Assembly (NCBI RefSeq): GCF_021991835.1
Contig: NZ_JAHDAU010000004.1
Span: forward strand, 62,001 to 126,000
Origin: Polaribacter sargassicola
GTDB taxonomy: Bacteria > Bacteroidota > Bacteroidia > Flavobacteriales > Flavobacteriaceae
Direction: 5' to 3'
Length of the DNA stretch: 64,000 nt
The translations under genes and the position numbers were made by a program. The first letter of the stretch is position 1. Each line of letters opens with the position of its first letter. Below the pieces are notes generated by a model, which saw nothing but the letters and a program-made list of their open reading frames with translations, was not told the origin of the DNA and made no database searches. Shown one piece after another: positions 42,241 to 51,182 of this stretch.

Positions 42241-43898
42241 TATTGTATTTGTTTAAAATATTCTTTTAAAATTAAATCATTTTCTTCACTTGGCGTAAAG
42301 ATTTCTAAAATTTTTGGCTTTTCTGATGTTTCATAAAAACCTATTAATTGCTCTGTAACTGCTGCTGTAGAATCTGCTTTTAGATAATCAAAATTATACA
42401 TCTTACACAAATGTTCTGCAGTTAAATTATGTGGTGTTTCAAAATATTGTATAGCATTTGTTGTTTTTGGTCCAGGAATAATTTTAAAAATTCCTCCACC
42501 AGAATTATTAATTAAAATAATCCTAAAATCTTTAGGAATATTTTTATTCCACAAAGCATTACTGTCATAAAAAAAACTGATGTCTCCGGTAATAAAAACT
42601 GTTTGATTTTTATTTGCAAAAGCAGCTCCTATTGCTGTAGATGTACTTCCGTCAATTCCACTTGTACCTCTATTACAAAACACTGTATTCGTTTTATCTA
42701 TAGAAAATAATTGAGCATATCTAATAATTGCACTGTTACTAATTTGCAACTGACAATTTTTAGGCACACTTTCTAAAATCTGTTGAAAAGCTTTAAAATC
42801 TGAATGTTTTGTTTTTGATAAATATTCAGCATGTTTAACTCTTCTTTTATCACGAATTTGTAACCATTTAGGTTGATAATTACTCTCTTTTTTTATAATT
42901 GACTTATTAAATTCTGTAAAAAAATCTACAGGTTTAATTTGTATAAATTCAGATAAACAAAAAAACGTGTTCATCGCTTTTTTCTCATCAATATTCCAAT
43001 GATGTTTTGGTTGTTGTTTTCTTAAAAATTGCTTTATCCTTTTAGAAACAATCATTCCACCAAAAGTAATTAACACTTCTGGTTTTAAATCTTTAAACTG
43101 ATTATCATCCAAAGAAAAAATTAATTGATCTATAGAGTTTATCGCTTTTTTATGGTGCAAATTAGAAGTTGTTTCTGTTAAAATTAAAACAGATTCGTCT
43201 TCGGCAAAAACATCCATTAATTGATGCAATTCATCATCAGGATAATTAACACCTACAACAATCATTTTCTTTTCTGCTTCATTCCAAATCTTAGATAAAT
43301 TATCATAATTTATATGAGAATTATCTAAAGAATTCATAGAAATATGCGGAAAATTAAAATGATTCATTTCTTGTACAGTTTCATACAAAGGCTCATCAAA
43401 AGGTACATTTATATGCACAGGTCCTTTTTGCGAAATAGCTATTTGTAAAGCCTCTCCTATTAACTGACTATTAATTGTTTTAAACTTATCACTTTCTATT
43501 AAATTGGCAGAAAATAAAATATGCTTTTCATATACATTTTCTTGACGGATGGTTTGCCCATCGCCAATATCTATTAAATGTTTAGGTCTATCTGCAGATA
43601 TTACCACCAACGGAATATTACTATAAAATGCTTCTGCAATAGCCGGATAATAATTTAACAAAGCAGAACCAGAAGAACAAATAACAGCTACTGGTTTTTG
43701 CTTTTGCTGAGCAATACCCAAAGCAAAAAAAGCAGCACAACGCTCATCTACAACACTTAAAGCCTCTATTTCTGCATGATTAGAAAAGCCAATAGTTAAA
43801 GGAGCATTACGAGAACCTGGAGAAATAACAACCGTATCAATTTTAAATTGATGACATGCAGATATTACAATTTGTGCGAGTTCTTTTTTAGGATACAT
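42240..43898 (-). CDS. menD: 2-succinyl-5-enolpyruvyl-6-hydroxy-3-cyclohexene-1-carboxylate synthase
   Basis: This 552-residue ThDP-dependent enzyme carries out the first committed step of menaquinone synthesis. The N-terminal part has VVISPGSRNAPLTIGF, VDERCAAFFALGIAQ and VAVICSSGSALLNYYPAIAEAFYSNIPLVVISADRP. The C-terminal ThDP domain has CNRGTSGIDGSTSTAIGAAFA, the GDxxFx(20+)N motif ITGDISFFYDSNALWNKNIPKDFRIILINNSGGGIF, and ETPHNLTAEHLC. Length is normal. It has its own promoter and is followed by the overlapping CvfB-like gene. Confidence 0.95.
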   Translation of the reverse strand: MYPKKELAQIVISACHQFKIDTVVISPGSRNAPLTIGFSNHAEIEALSVVDERCAAFFALGIAQQKQKPVAVICSSGSALLNYYPAIAEAFYSNIPLVVISADRPKHLIDIGDGQTIRQENVYEKHILFSANLIESDKFKTINSQLIGEALQIAISQKGPVHINVPFDEPLYETVQEMNHFNFPHISMNSLDNSHINYDNLSKIWNEAEKKMIVVGVNYPDDELHQLMDVFAEDESVLILTETTSNLHHKKAINSIDQLIFSLDDNQFKDLKPEVLITFGGMIVSKRIKQFLRKQQPKHHWNIDEKKAMNTFFCLSEFIQIKPVDFFTEFNKSIIKKESNYQPKWLQIRDKRRVKHAEYLSKTKHSDFKAFQQILESVPKNCQLQISNSAIIRYAQLFSIDKTNTVFCNRGTSGIDGSTSTAIGAAFANKNQTVFITGDISFFYDSNALWNKNIPKDFRIILINNSGGGIFKIIPGPKTTNAIQYFETPHNLTAEHLCKMYNFDYLKADSTAAVTEQLIGFYETSEKPKILEIFTPSEENDLILKEYFKQIQ

Positions 43899-43918
43899 TA
43901 ATATAATTTACAAAGAGA

Positions 43919-43951
43919 CAAAGTTACAAAGTCAAAAATTATTAAAGACAA
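43919..43951 (-). promoter_or_regulatory. menD promoter with triple ACAAAG repeat
   Basis: On the minus strand TTG (43951-43949) and TAACTTTG (43926-43919) are spaced by 22 bp. On the plus strand ACAAAG occurs three times at exact 8-bp intervals (43910-43931), giving overlapping -7-like boxes. Confidence 0.65.
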
Positions 43952-43955
43952 AAAA

Positions 43956-43991
43956 GTCAGAAAGTAAAAAATAACTTTTCTACTTTCTGAC
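43956..43991 (-). terminator. Terminator after the transaldolase gene
   Basis: The 11-bp perfect stem GTCAGAAAGTA / TACTTTCTGAC with a 14-base loop is followed by T5-6 on the minus strand, just upstream of the menD promoter. Confidence 0.82.
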
Positions 43992-44006
43992 CAATTTTAT
44001 ACAAAA

Positions 44007-44023
44007 ACCAACTACGTTGGTTA
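44007..44023 (-). terminator. Small hairpin at the tal stop codon
   Basis: AACCAAC / GTTGGTT with a 3-base loop follows the tal stop immediately on the minus strand and has TTT after it. It is a first, weaker terminator before the one at 43956-43991. Confidence 0.5.
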
Positions 44024-44674
44024 GTTTCCTTTTTGGTAATCTGCTAAAAACTTAGCTAAACCACTATCTGTTAAAGGGTGTCTTAACAAACCTTCTATTG
44101 CACTTAAAGGTCCTGTCATTACATCAGATCCTAATTTTGCACAATCTATAATATGCATTGTATGACGTACAGAAGCTGCTAAAATTTCTGTTTCAAAACC
44201 ATAATTATCATAAATTTGACGAATTTCTGCAATTAAATTTAAACCGTCTGTAGAAATATCATCTAAACGACCAATAAACGGAGAAACATACGTTGCTCCT
44301 GCTTTTGCAGCCAATAATGCTTGACCTGCAGAAAACACTAAAGTTACGTTGGTTTTAATTCCCTTAGATGAAAAATATTTACACGCTTTTACACCATCTT
44401 TAATCATAGGTAATTTTACTACAATTTGCGGATTTAAAGCAGCCAAAGCTTCACCTTCTTTTACCATTCCGTCAAAATCTGTAGAAATAACTTCTGCAGA
44501 AACATCACCATCTACCAACTCGCAAATTGCTTTGTAATGGTTAATAATATTTGTTTCGCCAGTAATTCCTTCTTTAGCCATTAAAGATGGATTTGTAGTT
44601 ACACCATCTAAAATACCTAATGCTTGCGCTTCTTTAATTTGCTCTAAATTTGCAGTATCAATAAAAAATTTCAT
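44021..44674 (-). CDS. tal: Transaldolase (short TalB/FSA-type)
   Basis: This 217-residue Schiff-base aldolase belongs to the short transaldolase/fructose-6-phosphate aldolase group. It shows MKFFIDTANLEQIKEAQALGILDGVTTNPSLMAKEG, VKLPMIKDGVKACKYF (catalytic Lys in VVKLP), GIKTNVTLVFSAGQALLAAKAGATYVSPFIGRLDD and ILAASVRHTMHIIDCAKLGSDVMTGP. It transfers dihydroxyacetone units in the pentose phosphate pathway. Short members of Bacteroidota are annotated as transaldolase. It is monocistronic, and a dispersed repeat lies upstream. Confidence 0.93.
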   Translation of the reverse strand: MKFFIDTANLEQIKEAQALGILDGVTTNPSLMAKEGITGETNIINHYKAICELVDGDVSAEVISTDFDGMVKEGEALAALNPQIVVKLPMIKDGVKACKYFSSKGIKTNVTLVFSAGQALLAAKAGATYVSPFIGRLDDISTDGLNLIAEIRQIYDNYGFETEILAASVRHTMHIIDCAKLGSDVMTGPLSAIEGLLRHPLTDSGLAKFLADYQKGN

Positions 44675-44705
44675 TTATATTTATTTACGTGTGAATTTTA
44701 TTTTT

Positions 44706-44797
44706 TTGGGCATTCCCTAAAGGTCGGGCTTTACGCACTCGCTTTTTGTTCATTCTTCACAAAAGAGCTCAAACAAATGCTTCAATCCCTAATGCAA
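44706..44797. repeat. Dispersed intergenic repeat, copy A
   Basis: This GC-richer island lies in an otherwise A/T-rich gap (44675-44877). Its ends are an imperfect inverted repeat (TTTGGGCATT at the left; AATGCAAA at the right). The core GCTTTACGCACTCGCTTTTT and CAAAAGAGCTCAAACAAA (44760-44777) recur in opposite orientation at 60890-60967. From memory, similar elements are common between flavobacterial genes. Confidence 0.8.
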
Positions 44798-44877
44798 AGA
44801 TAGTTACTAGACTATAAACTTTAGAAGTGAAATAAAACTATTTTGTATCATTTTTAAACAAAAAAGAATTTAAAAGA

Positions 44878-45681
44878 CTATAATTTATAATGGTTCATTA
44901 ACATTTTTTCATAAACTCTATCTGGTAAAATTCGTTTTAAAACAATAGAAAACTTCTCTAAAAAACCACCTAATTTATAATGTATTTTTGGATTTTTAGT
45001 TTCTATAATTCTATGCACAGCCTTTGCCATTTCTATCGGATCCATGCCTTCACTAACATGAGCATCCATTAAATCTAAATTCATTTGATAATTCTCTTTA
45101 TAAGCAGAATTTTCAAAAACAGGTGTATGATATCTACCTGCAGCAATATTGGTTGCAAAATCTCCTGGCGCAACACAAACAACTTTAATTCCAAAAGGTT
45201 TTACCTCCATACTTGTTGCTTCTGTTATCGTTTCTAAAGCCCCTTTTGTTGCAGAATACAATCCTCTAAAAGGCAACCCCATATAACCAGCAATAGAAGT
45301 TACATTTACAATAACACCAGATTTTTGTTGGCGCATTTGTGGTAAAACAGCTTTCATAACATCAATAGCTCCAAAAAGATTGGTATTAAAAACAGCACGC
45401 ATTTCATCTGTTGGTGTGTCTTCTATTGGGCCAGTAATTCCCATTCCAGCATTATTAATTAAGATATCTAATTTACCTTCTTGTTTAATAATAAAATTAA
45501 CAGCATCATTTATAGTATCAACCTTTAAAACATCTAAAGCAATTAACTTAAAAGGAAAGCTTTCTATATTTTTAGGATTTCTACTTGTTCCGTAAACATT
45601 ATACCCTTTTTCTGTTAAAAAAATAGCAATAGATTTTCCTATACCAGAAGAAGCTCCTGTAATTAATACAACTTTAGACAT
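44878..45681 (-). CDS. Short-chain dehydrogenase/reductase
   Basis: This 267-residue classical SDR has the NAD(P)-binding TGASSGIGKSIA, NNAGMGITG, the catalytic Ser in NVTSIAGYMG, and the Tyr-x3-Lys motif YSATKGALETITEAT. VVCVAPGDFATNI follows. The basic TSRNP after the second strand suggests NADP preference. The C-terminal part (VHRIIETKNPKIHYKLGG) resembles short-chain reductases with 3-ketosphinganine-like or steroid-like substrates, but the substrate is open. It is monocistronic. Confidence 0.88.
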   Translation of the reverse strand: MSKVVLITGASSGIGKSIAIFLTEKGYNVYGTSRNPKNIESFPFKLIALDVLKVDTINDAVNFIIKQEGKLDILINNAGMGITGPIEDTPTDEMRAVFNTNLFGAIDVMKAVLPQMRQQKSGVIVNVTSIAGYMGLPFRGLYSATKGALETITEATSMEVKPFGIKVVCVAPGDFATNIAAGRYHTPVFENSAYKENYQMNLDLMDAHVSEGMDPIEMAKAVHRIIETKNPKIHYKLGGFLEKFSIVLKRILPDRVYEKMLMNHYKL

Positions 45682-45764
45682 GTTTTATATTTTTTGGCAA
45701 ATATCTTAAAAAGATGGTTAAGGAAACTAAATTATAAAGAATTTAAATTTAGTGCATAAAAAAA

Positions 45765-45860
45765 GGCAAGCTACCTACATCACACTGCTACAACCTAATA
45801 CCTTTGCTGCGTTCCCGCCCTGGAGGATTCAAAGGGAGCTAGTTGTGTAGGACTTGCCGG
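45765..45860 (-). ncRNA. ffs: Signal recognition particle RNA, small bacterial type
   Basis: On the minus strand the ends pair (CCGGCAAG...CCTACAC with GTGTGATGTAGG...CTTGCC). The apical region contains CCTCCAGGGCGGGAACGCAGC followed by AAAGG, the Bacteroidota version of the conserved domain IV loop (GGxxC...GGAAC..GCAGC) bound by Ffh. A T7 run directly follows the final stem, acting as terminator. A promoter lies at 45864-45893. The partner receptor FtsY is encoded at 34.5 kb. Confidence 0.92.
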
Positions 45861-45863
45861 CTG

Positions 45864-45893
45864 CAAATTTACAATAGATTTTCATTTAAACAA
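45864..45893 (-). promoter_or_regulatory. SRP RNA promoter
   Basis: On the minus strand TTG (45893-45891), a 19-bp spacer and TAAATTTG (45871-45864) end 4 bp before the predicted RNA 5' end. This is one of the best consensus promoters in the window. Confidence 0.85.
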
Positions 45894-46036
45894 TTAAAAA
45901 AAGCATTATTTTTTGTAACATTTTAAACAGGCTTACTACTAATGAATTGTTCTGTTGGTAATCAATAAATTAGAAAAAATAAAACTATCAACAACTAAAT
46001 TAATATATTTGTATAACTAACTAAATCTTTAAAAAA

Positions 46037-46558
46037 ATGGAAAATCAAGCTAACAGTAAAAGTATAATTTTAAATTACGGTCTCTATTTAGGTCTAATTG
46101 GCGTTGTTACCCATTTAGTACTTTTTGCTACCGGGCAATTATTAGAACTAAACTGGATAAATAGTATAGTTAGTATTATTGCTATGATTGTATTAATTGT
46201 TCTTGGTATAAAAAAATATAAAAATGATTCTGACGGTTTTATTTCTTGGGGACAAGGTGTAAAAATAGGAATGGGAATTACAATGGTTAGTGCAGTAATT
46301 ACAGTAGTATACATATTGCTTTTTATGAATGTAATAGAACCAGATTTTCAACAACAAGCTATAGAATTTCAAAAGCAAACGTGGTATGATGCTGGTATGA
46401 CAGAAGAGCAAATTGAAGCTGCATTAGAAATGACAGAAAAATTTCAAACACCACTTATTTCATCTGCAATGATGTTAGGGTTTTCTGCTTTTATAGGCTT
46501 TATTATCTCTGCAATAGTGGCTGCAATAATGAAAAAATCTGAAGAAGAAACTTATTAA
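46037..46558 (+). CDS. DUF4199-family membrane protein
   Basis: This 173-residue protein has four predicted membrane helices (about 14-33 YGLYLGLIGVVTHLVLFATG, 40-58, 75-97 GVKIGMGITMVSAVITVVYILLF, 142-163 ISSAMMLGFSAFIGFIISAI). An amphipathic acidic segment (MTEEQIEAALEMTEKFQ) lies before the last one. This arrangement, with the conserved GxKxGM turn, is that of DUF4199, a Bacteroidota family of unknown function. It is followed 78 bp downstream by the DPM1-like glycosyltransferase gene on the same strand. -7-like TATATTTG at 46004-46011 has no proper TTG. Confidence 0.82.
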   Translation: MENQANSKSIILNYGLYLGLIGVVTHLVLFATGQLLELNWINSIVSIIAMIVLIVLGIKKYKNDSDGFISWGQGVKIGMGITMVSAVITVVYILLFMNVIEPDFQQQAIEFQKQTWYDAGMTEEQIEAALEMTEKFQTPLISSAMMLGFSAFIGFIISAIVAAIMKKSEEETY

Positions 46559-46636
46559 AAAAAACATAAAGCTAAAGAATGTTTTAAAGTTAAAACAAGA
46601 AAGTTTGTAACTTTACACCTCTTTAAAAGAAATTAC

Positions 46637-47593
46637 ATGGATATTTCGGTAGTAATACCACTTCTTAACGAAGAAGAATCTTTACAAGAATTATACGATT
46701 GGATTGCAAAAGTTATGCAGTCCAATCGCTATTTATATGAGATTATTTTTATTGATGATGGTAGTACAGATACTTCTTGGAATGTTATTAAAAAATTATC
46801 ATCTAAATACAAAGAAGTAAAAGGCATTCGTTTTCAGAAAAACTACGGTAAAAGTCAAGCTTTAGATGCTGGTTTTGAAATAGCTAAAGGAAACGTAGTA
46901 ATTACTATGGATGCAGATTTACAAGACAATCCTGATGAAATTCCTGAATTATATGATTTAATTATCAAACAAGATTTCGATCTTATCTCTGGTTGGAAAA
47001 AGAAAAGATACGACAATGTTGTAACTAAAAACATACCTTCTAAATTATTTAACGCAGCCGCAAGAAAAACATCTGGCTTAAAGTTAAATGATTTTAATTG
47101 CGGATTAAAAGCTTACAAAAACGAAGTTGTAAAAGCCGTAAAAGTTAGCGGAGAAATGCATAGGTATATTCCTGTTTTAGCAAAAAACGAAGGTTTTAAT
47201 AAAATTGGAGAGAAAGTAGTACAACACCAAGCCAGAAAATATGGAGTTACTAAATTTGGAATGGATAGATTTGTAAATGGTTTTTTAGATTTAATTACCA
47301 TTTCTTTTTTATCTAAATTTGGTAAAAGACCCATGCATTTTTTTGGTCTTTGGGGTACATTTATGTTTCTTTTTGGTACAACTTCGGCCTTTTATATTGG
47401 TGCTTCTAAGCTATACAAAGTATTTAATGGTATTAAAACTATCTTAATTACAGATAATCCTTGGTTTTATATTGCATTAACCTCTATGATCTTAGGAACT
47501 TTATTATTTTTGGCAGGGTTTATCGGAGAACTCATCATAAAAACAAAAAGTAACGAAAAACACTATAGTATTAAAGAAAAACTCAATTTCTAA
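46637..47593 (+). CDS. GT2 glycosyltransferase, DPM1/GtrB-like with two membrane helices
   Basis: This 318-residue protein has a GT-A domain at about 3-225: ISVVIPLLNEEESLQELYDW, IIFIDDGSTDTSW, VITMDADLQDNPDEIP (DxD), and LNDFNCGLKAYKNEVVK. Two C-terminal membrane helices follow (about 235-262, 280-303). This is the layout of polyprenyl-phosphate sugar transferases such as GtrB/DPM1, which load a sugar from a nucleotide donor onto undecaprenyl phosphate. It starts the envelope glycan region, 44 bp before the phosphohexomutase gene. Confidence 0.9.
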   Translation: MDISVVIPLLNEEESLQELYDWIAKVMQSNRYLYEIIFIDDGSTDTSWNVIKKLSSKYKEVKGIRFQKNYGKSQALDAGFEIAKGNVVITMDADLQDNPDEIPELYDLIIKQDFDLISGWKKKRYDNVVTKNIPSKLFNAAARKTSGLKLNDFNCGLKAYKNEVVKAVKVSGEMHRYIPVLAKNEGFNKIGEKVVQHQARKYGVTKFGMDRFVNGFLDLITISFLSKFGKRPMHFFGLWGTFMFLFGTTSAFYIGASKLYKVFNGIKTILITDNPWFYIALTSMILGTLLFLAGFIGELIIKTKSNEKHYSIKEKLNF

Positions 47594-47637
47594 ACTGTAT
47601 ATTTGTATATCAATTAACTGAAAAATTTATAAATTCT

Positions 47638-49350
47638 ATGGACAATATTTTAGACAAAGCGAAACAATGGTTAACAGCAACTTTTGATGCTGAAACTCAA
47701 GCAGAAATTAATGAATTAATTACTAACAACCCAGATGATTTGGCCGATAGATTCTATAAAGACATGGAGTTTGGTACAGGTGGTATGCGTGGTGTTATGG
47801 GTGCCGGAACTAACCGTATTAACAAATATACGTTAGGTAGAGCAACACAAGGTTTGTCTAATTATTTATTAGAAAACGTTAAAAAAGAAGTAATTAGCGT
47901 AGTAATTGCGTTTGATTGTAGACACAACAGTAAAAAATTTGCTAAAGTTGTTGCAGATGTTTTATCTGCCAATGGTATTAAAGTATTTTTATTTGAAGAC
48001 TTAAGACCAACTCCAGAATTATCTTTTGCCGTTCGTCACTTAGGTTGCGATGCAGGTATTGTTTTAACAGCTTCTCACAACCCACCAGAATATAATGGAT
48101 ATAAAGTTTATTGGGCAGATGGTGGACAAATTGTTCCTCCGCATGATAGTGGAATTATTGGTAATGTAAATGCTTTAGATTTTTCCGAAATTAATTTTGA
48201 TGCAAATGAAAGTCTAATTGAAGTTATTGGTAAAGATGTAGATGATGCGTTTATTGCAGAGTCTGTAAAAAATGGTTCTTTATCTGATGATATAGATAGA
48301 AAAAACTTAAAAATAGTTTTCACTTCTTTACACGGAACATCAATTATGTCTGTACCTGATGCCTTAAAAAATGCAGGATATACAGATGTACATATTGTTG
48401 AAGAACAAAGAGTTCCTAACGGAGATTTTCCTACCGTAAAATCACCTAACCCAGAAGAACCAGAAGCTTTAGAAATGGCTACAAAACTAGCTAATGAAAT
48501 AGGTGCTGATATTGTAATAGGTACAGACCCAGATTGTGATAGATTAGGTGTTGCTGTTAGAGATTTAGATGGAAATATGAAATTAATGAATGGTAACCAA
48601 ACAATGGTTGTTATGACAGATTTCTTATTAAAAAAATGGCAAGAAGAAGATAAAATTAATGGTAAACAATTTGTTGGATCTACAATTGTTTCTACAGAAT
48701 TAGTTAATGACGTTGCTGCTAGTTATGGTGTTAGTACAAAGGTTGGTTTAACTGGTTTTAAATGGATTGCTAAAATGGTAAGAGATTTCCCTGAACTAGA
48801 CTTTATTGGTGGTGGTGAAGAAAGTTTTGGTTACATGGTAGGAGATTTTGTGCGTGATAAAGATGCAGTAACTGCAACTCTTTTAGCCTGTGAGGTTGCA
48901 GCATATGCTAAACAGAATGACAGTTCTTTTTATGAAGAATTATTAAACATATACATAGAAAACAAATTCTATAAAGAACATTTAATTTCTATTACTAAAA
49001 AAGGAATGGATGGAGCTGCAGAAATTCAGCAAATGTTAAGTGATATGCGTAACAATCCTATAAAAGAAATAGATGGAGAAAAGATAGAATCACTTTGTGA
49101 TTATCAAGCATCAACTAAGAAAAATCTTATTACCGGAGAAGTAACAACTATTGATATGCCAAAATCTAACGTACTAATTTATCAAACAGAATCTGGTACA
49201 AGAATTGCAGCAAGACCAAGTGGTACAGAACCAAAAATAAAATTCTATTTTAGTGTAAACACTTCTTTAGATGATGAAAAAAATGCTATAACTACAGAAG
49301 CAGAGTTAGATGCAAAAATTCAGAGAATTATAAAAGAATTAAATTTATAA
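47638..49350 (+). CDS. Phosphoglucomutase/phosphomannomutase
   Basis: This 570-residue alpha-D-phosphohexomutase has FGTGGMRGVMGAGTNRIN at the N-terminus, the active-site serine loop GIVLTASHNPPEYNGYKVYW, the metal-binding DPDCDRLGVA, the sugar-binding GGGEESFGYMVGDFVRDKDAV and the phosphate-binding RPSGTEPKIKFYF. The length (about 570) is that of the long PGM/PMM form of Bacteroidota. It supplies sugar-1-phosphates for nucleotide sugars. The next gene (ABC exporter) begins at the base after its stop codon. Confidence 0.94.
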   Translation: MDNILDKAKQWLTATFDAETQAEINELITNNPDDLADRFYKDMEFGTGGMRGVMGAGTNRINKYTLGRATQGLSNYLLENVKKEVISVVIAFDCRHNSKKFAKVVADVLSANGIKVFLFEDLRPTPELSFAVRHLGCDAGIVLTASHNPPEYNGYKVYWADGGQIVPPHDSGIIGNVNALDFSEINFDANESLIEVIGKDVDDAFIAESVKNGSLSDDIDRKNLKIVFTSLHGTSIMSVPDALKNAGYTDVHIVEEQRVPNGDFPTVKSPNPEEPEALEMATKLANEIGADIVIGTDPDCDRLGVAVRDLDGNMKLMNGNQTMVVMTDFLLKKWQEEDKINGKQFVGSTIVSTELVNDVAASYGVSTKVGLTGFKWIAKMVRDFPELDFIGGGEESFGYMVGDFVRDKDAVTATLLACEVAAYAKQNDSSFYEELLNIYIENKFYKEHLISITKKGMDGAAEIQQMLSDMRNNPIKEIDGEKIESLCDYQASTKKNLITGEVTTIDMPKSNVLIYQTESGTRIAARPSGTEPKIKFYFSVNTSLDDEKNAITTEAELDAKIQRIIKELNL

Positions 49351-51180
49351 ATGACATACTTTAAAGACATTATAAAGTTTGCAAAACCTTATCAAAAATT
49401 TGCATGGTTAAATGTGTTCTTTAATATTTTATATGCCATTTTTAATGTACTATCTGTTCTAGGTTTTATTCCTGTTTTAGGAATTTTATTTGGTAAAGAA
49501 GAAAAAGTACATCAAAAACCAGTATACAAAGGTATAAGTAGTATATACGATTACGTACAAGGCTCTATCAATTATTCTGTTACAAACATGTTAGAAACAG
49601 GAGGCATTGATAAAGCTTTGCTATTTATATGCATATTATCATTTAGTCTATTTTTCTTTAAAAATTTATTTAGATATTTAGCTTCTTTTGTTCTTGCTTT
49701 TCTTAGAAATGGTGTTGTTAAAGACATTAGAGATAAATTATATCATAAAATTTTAGAGTTACCGATAGCCTATTTTTCTGAAAAGAAAAAAGGAGATACA
49801 ATTGCAAGATTAACAGCAGATGTAAAAGAAGTAGAAACTACCTTTTTAACATCATTAGAAACTATTGTTAGAGAACCATTAACTATAATTTTTACACTTA
49901 TTTCTATGTTTGCTATAAGTGTAAAATTAACTTTATTTGTTTTTATTTTATTGCCAGTTTCTGGTTTTATAATTTCATCAATAAGTAAAAAATTAAAAGC
50001 AAACTCTTTATTAGCACAACAAGAAACAGGTAATTTTTTGTCTTTTATAGAAGAAACTCTAACTGGTTTGCGTGTTATTAAGGCTTTTAATGCAGAAGAG
50101 AAAATTGAAAGTAAATTTAATAACTCTACCAAAAAATATAGTAACTTAATGACAAAAGTTATTCATAGAAAATCATTGGCATCACCAATGAGCGAATTTC
50201 TAGGAGTTACTACAATTATAGCTATTTTATGGTACGGTGGTAAATTAGTTTTAGGTGACAATAGCGATATGCAACCACAAGAATTTTTTGGTTACATTGG
50301 TTTATTCTACTTGGTTTTAAACCCAGTAAAAGCAATAGCGTCTACATTTTCTGATATTCAGAAAGGAGATGCTTCTGCAGAAAGAATAATGGAAGTTTTA
50401 AACACAGAAAACAACATTAAAGACAAACCAAACGCTATTGTTAAAAACAGTTTTAACAATAAAATTGAATTTAAAAACATTTCTTTTAAATATAAAGATG
50501 ATTTTGTCATACAAAACTTTTCTTTAACCGTTACAAAAGGAGAAACAGTAGCCTTAGTTGGCCAATCTGGTAGCGGAAAATCTACCTTAGCAAATTTGGT
50601 TACTCGTTTTTATGATGTTAATAAAGGTGAGGTTTCTATTGATGGTGAAAATATAAAAGACATTAGCAAAAAATCTTTAAGAAGTTTAATGGGTATAGTT
50701 ACTCAAGATTCTATTTTATTTAATGATACCATTGCAAACAACATTAAATTAGGCACCGAGAAAGCAACAGATGAAGCTATTTTAGAAGCTTCGGAAATTG
50801 CAAATGCCAATGAATTTATTCAAAATTTACCAGAAAAATTTAGCACAAATATTGGTGATAGCGGAAACACTCTTTCTGGCGGACAAAAACAACGTTTATC
50901 AATCGCTAGAGCAGTTTTAAAAAATCCACCAATAATGATTTTAGATGAAGCAACTTCTGCTCTAGATACAGAATCGGAACAATTAGTACAAGTGGCTTTA
51001 GATAAAATGATGCAAAATAGAACTTCTTTAGTTATCGCACACCGCTTATCTACCATACAAAAAGCAGATAAAATTGTGGTAATGAAAAAAGGTAAAATTG
51101 TAGAACAAGGAAAACATGAAGAATTATTAGCCAAAAAAGGTGAGTATTTTAAATTAGTATCTATGCAATCTTTATCTTAA
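49351..51180 (+). CDS. ABC exporter, MsbA-like (fused membrane and ATPase domains)
   Basis: This 609-residue half-transporter has six membrane helices in about 1-330 with the coupling part LRVIKAFNAEEKIESKF. The ATPase domain has Walker A VGQSGSGKSTLANL, Q-loop VTQDSILFNDTI, signature LSGGQKQRLSIARA, Walker B IMILDEATSALD and the H-loop IAHRL. It is similar to MsbA lipid A flippases and related peptide or lipid exporters. Its place with no gap after the phosphohexomutase and 2 bp before a GT90 enzyme supports export of lipid A-core or a lipid-linked glycan. Confidence 0.92.
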   Translation: MTYFKDIIKFAKPYQKFAWLNVFFNILYAIFNVLSVLGFIPVLGILFGKEEKVHQKPVYKGISSIYDYVQGSINYSVTNMLETGGIDKALLFICILSFSLFFFKNLFRYLASFVLAFLRNGVVKDIRDKLYHKILELPIAYFSEKKKGDTIARLTADVKEVETTFLTSLETIVREPLTIIFTLISMFAISVKLTLFVFILLPVSGFIISSISKKLKANSLLAQQETGNFLSFIEETLTGLRVIKAFNAEEKIESKFNNSTKKYSNLMTKVIHRKSLASPMSEFLGVTTIIAILWYGGKLVLGDNSDMQPQEFFGYIGLFYLVLNPVKAIASTFSDIQKGDASAERIMEVLNTENNIKDKPNAIVKNSFNNKIEFKNISFKYKDDFVIQNFSLTVTKGETVALVGQSGSGKSTLANLVTRFYDVNKGEVSIDGENIKDISKKSLRSLMGIVTQDSILFNDTIANNIKLGTEKATDEAILEASEIANANEFIQNLPEKFSTNIGDSGNTLSGGQKQRLSIARAVLKNPPIMILDEATSALDTESEQLVQVALDKMMQNRTSLVIAHRLSTIQKADKIVVMKKGKIVEQGKHEELLAKKGEYFKLVSMQSLS

Positions 51181-51182
51181 AA

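Noticed and set aside
44706..44797. Possible tRNA or other structured RNA gene in the GC-richer gap
   Set aside because: No cloverleaf, TTCGA arm or known RNA motif. Similarity to the second copy at 60.9 kb makes a dispersed repeat the better explanation.
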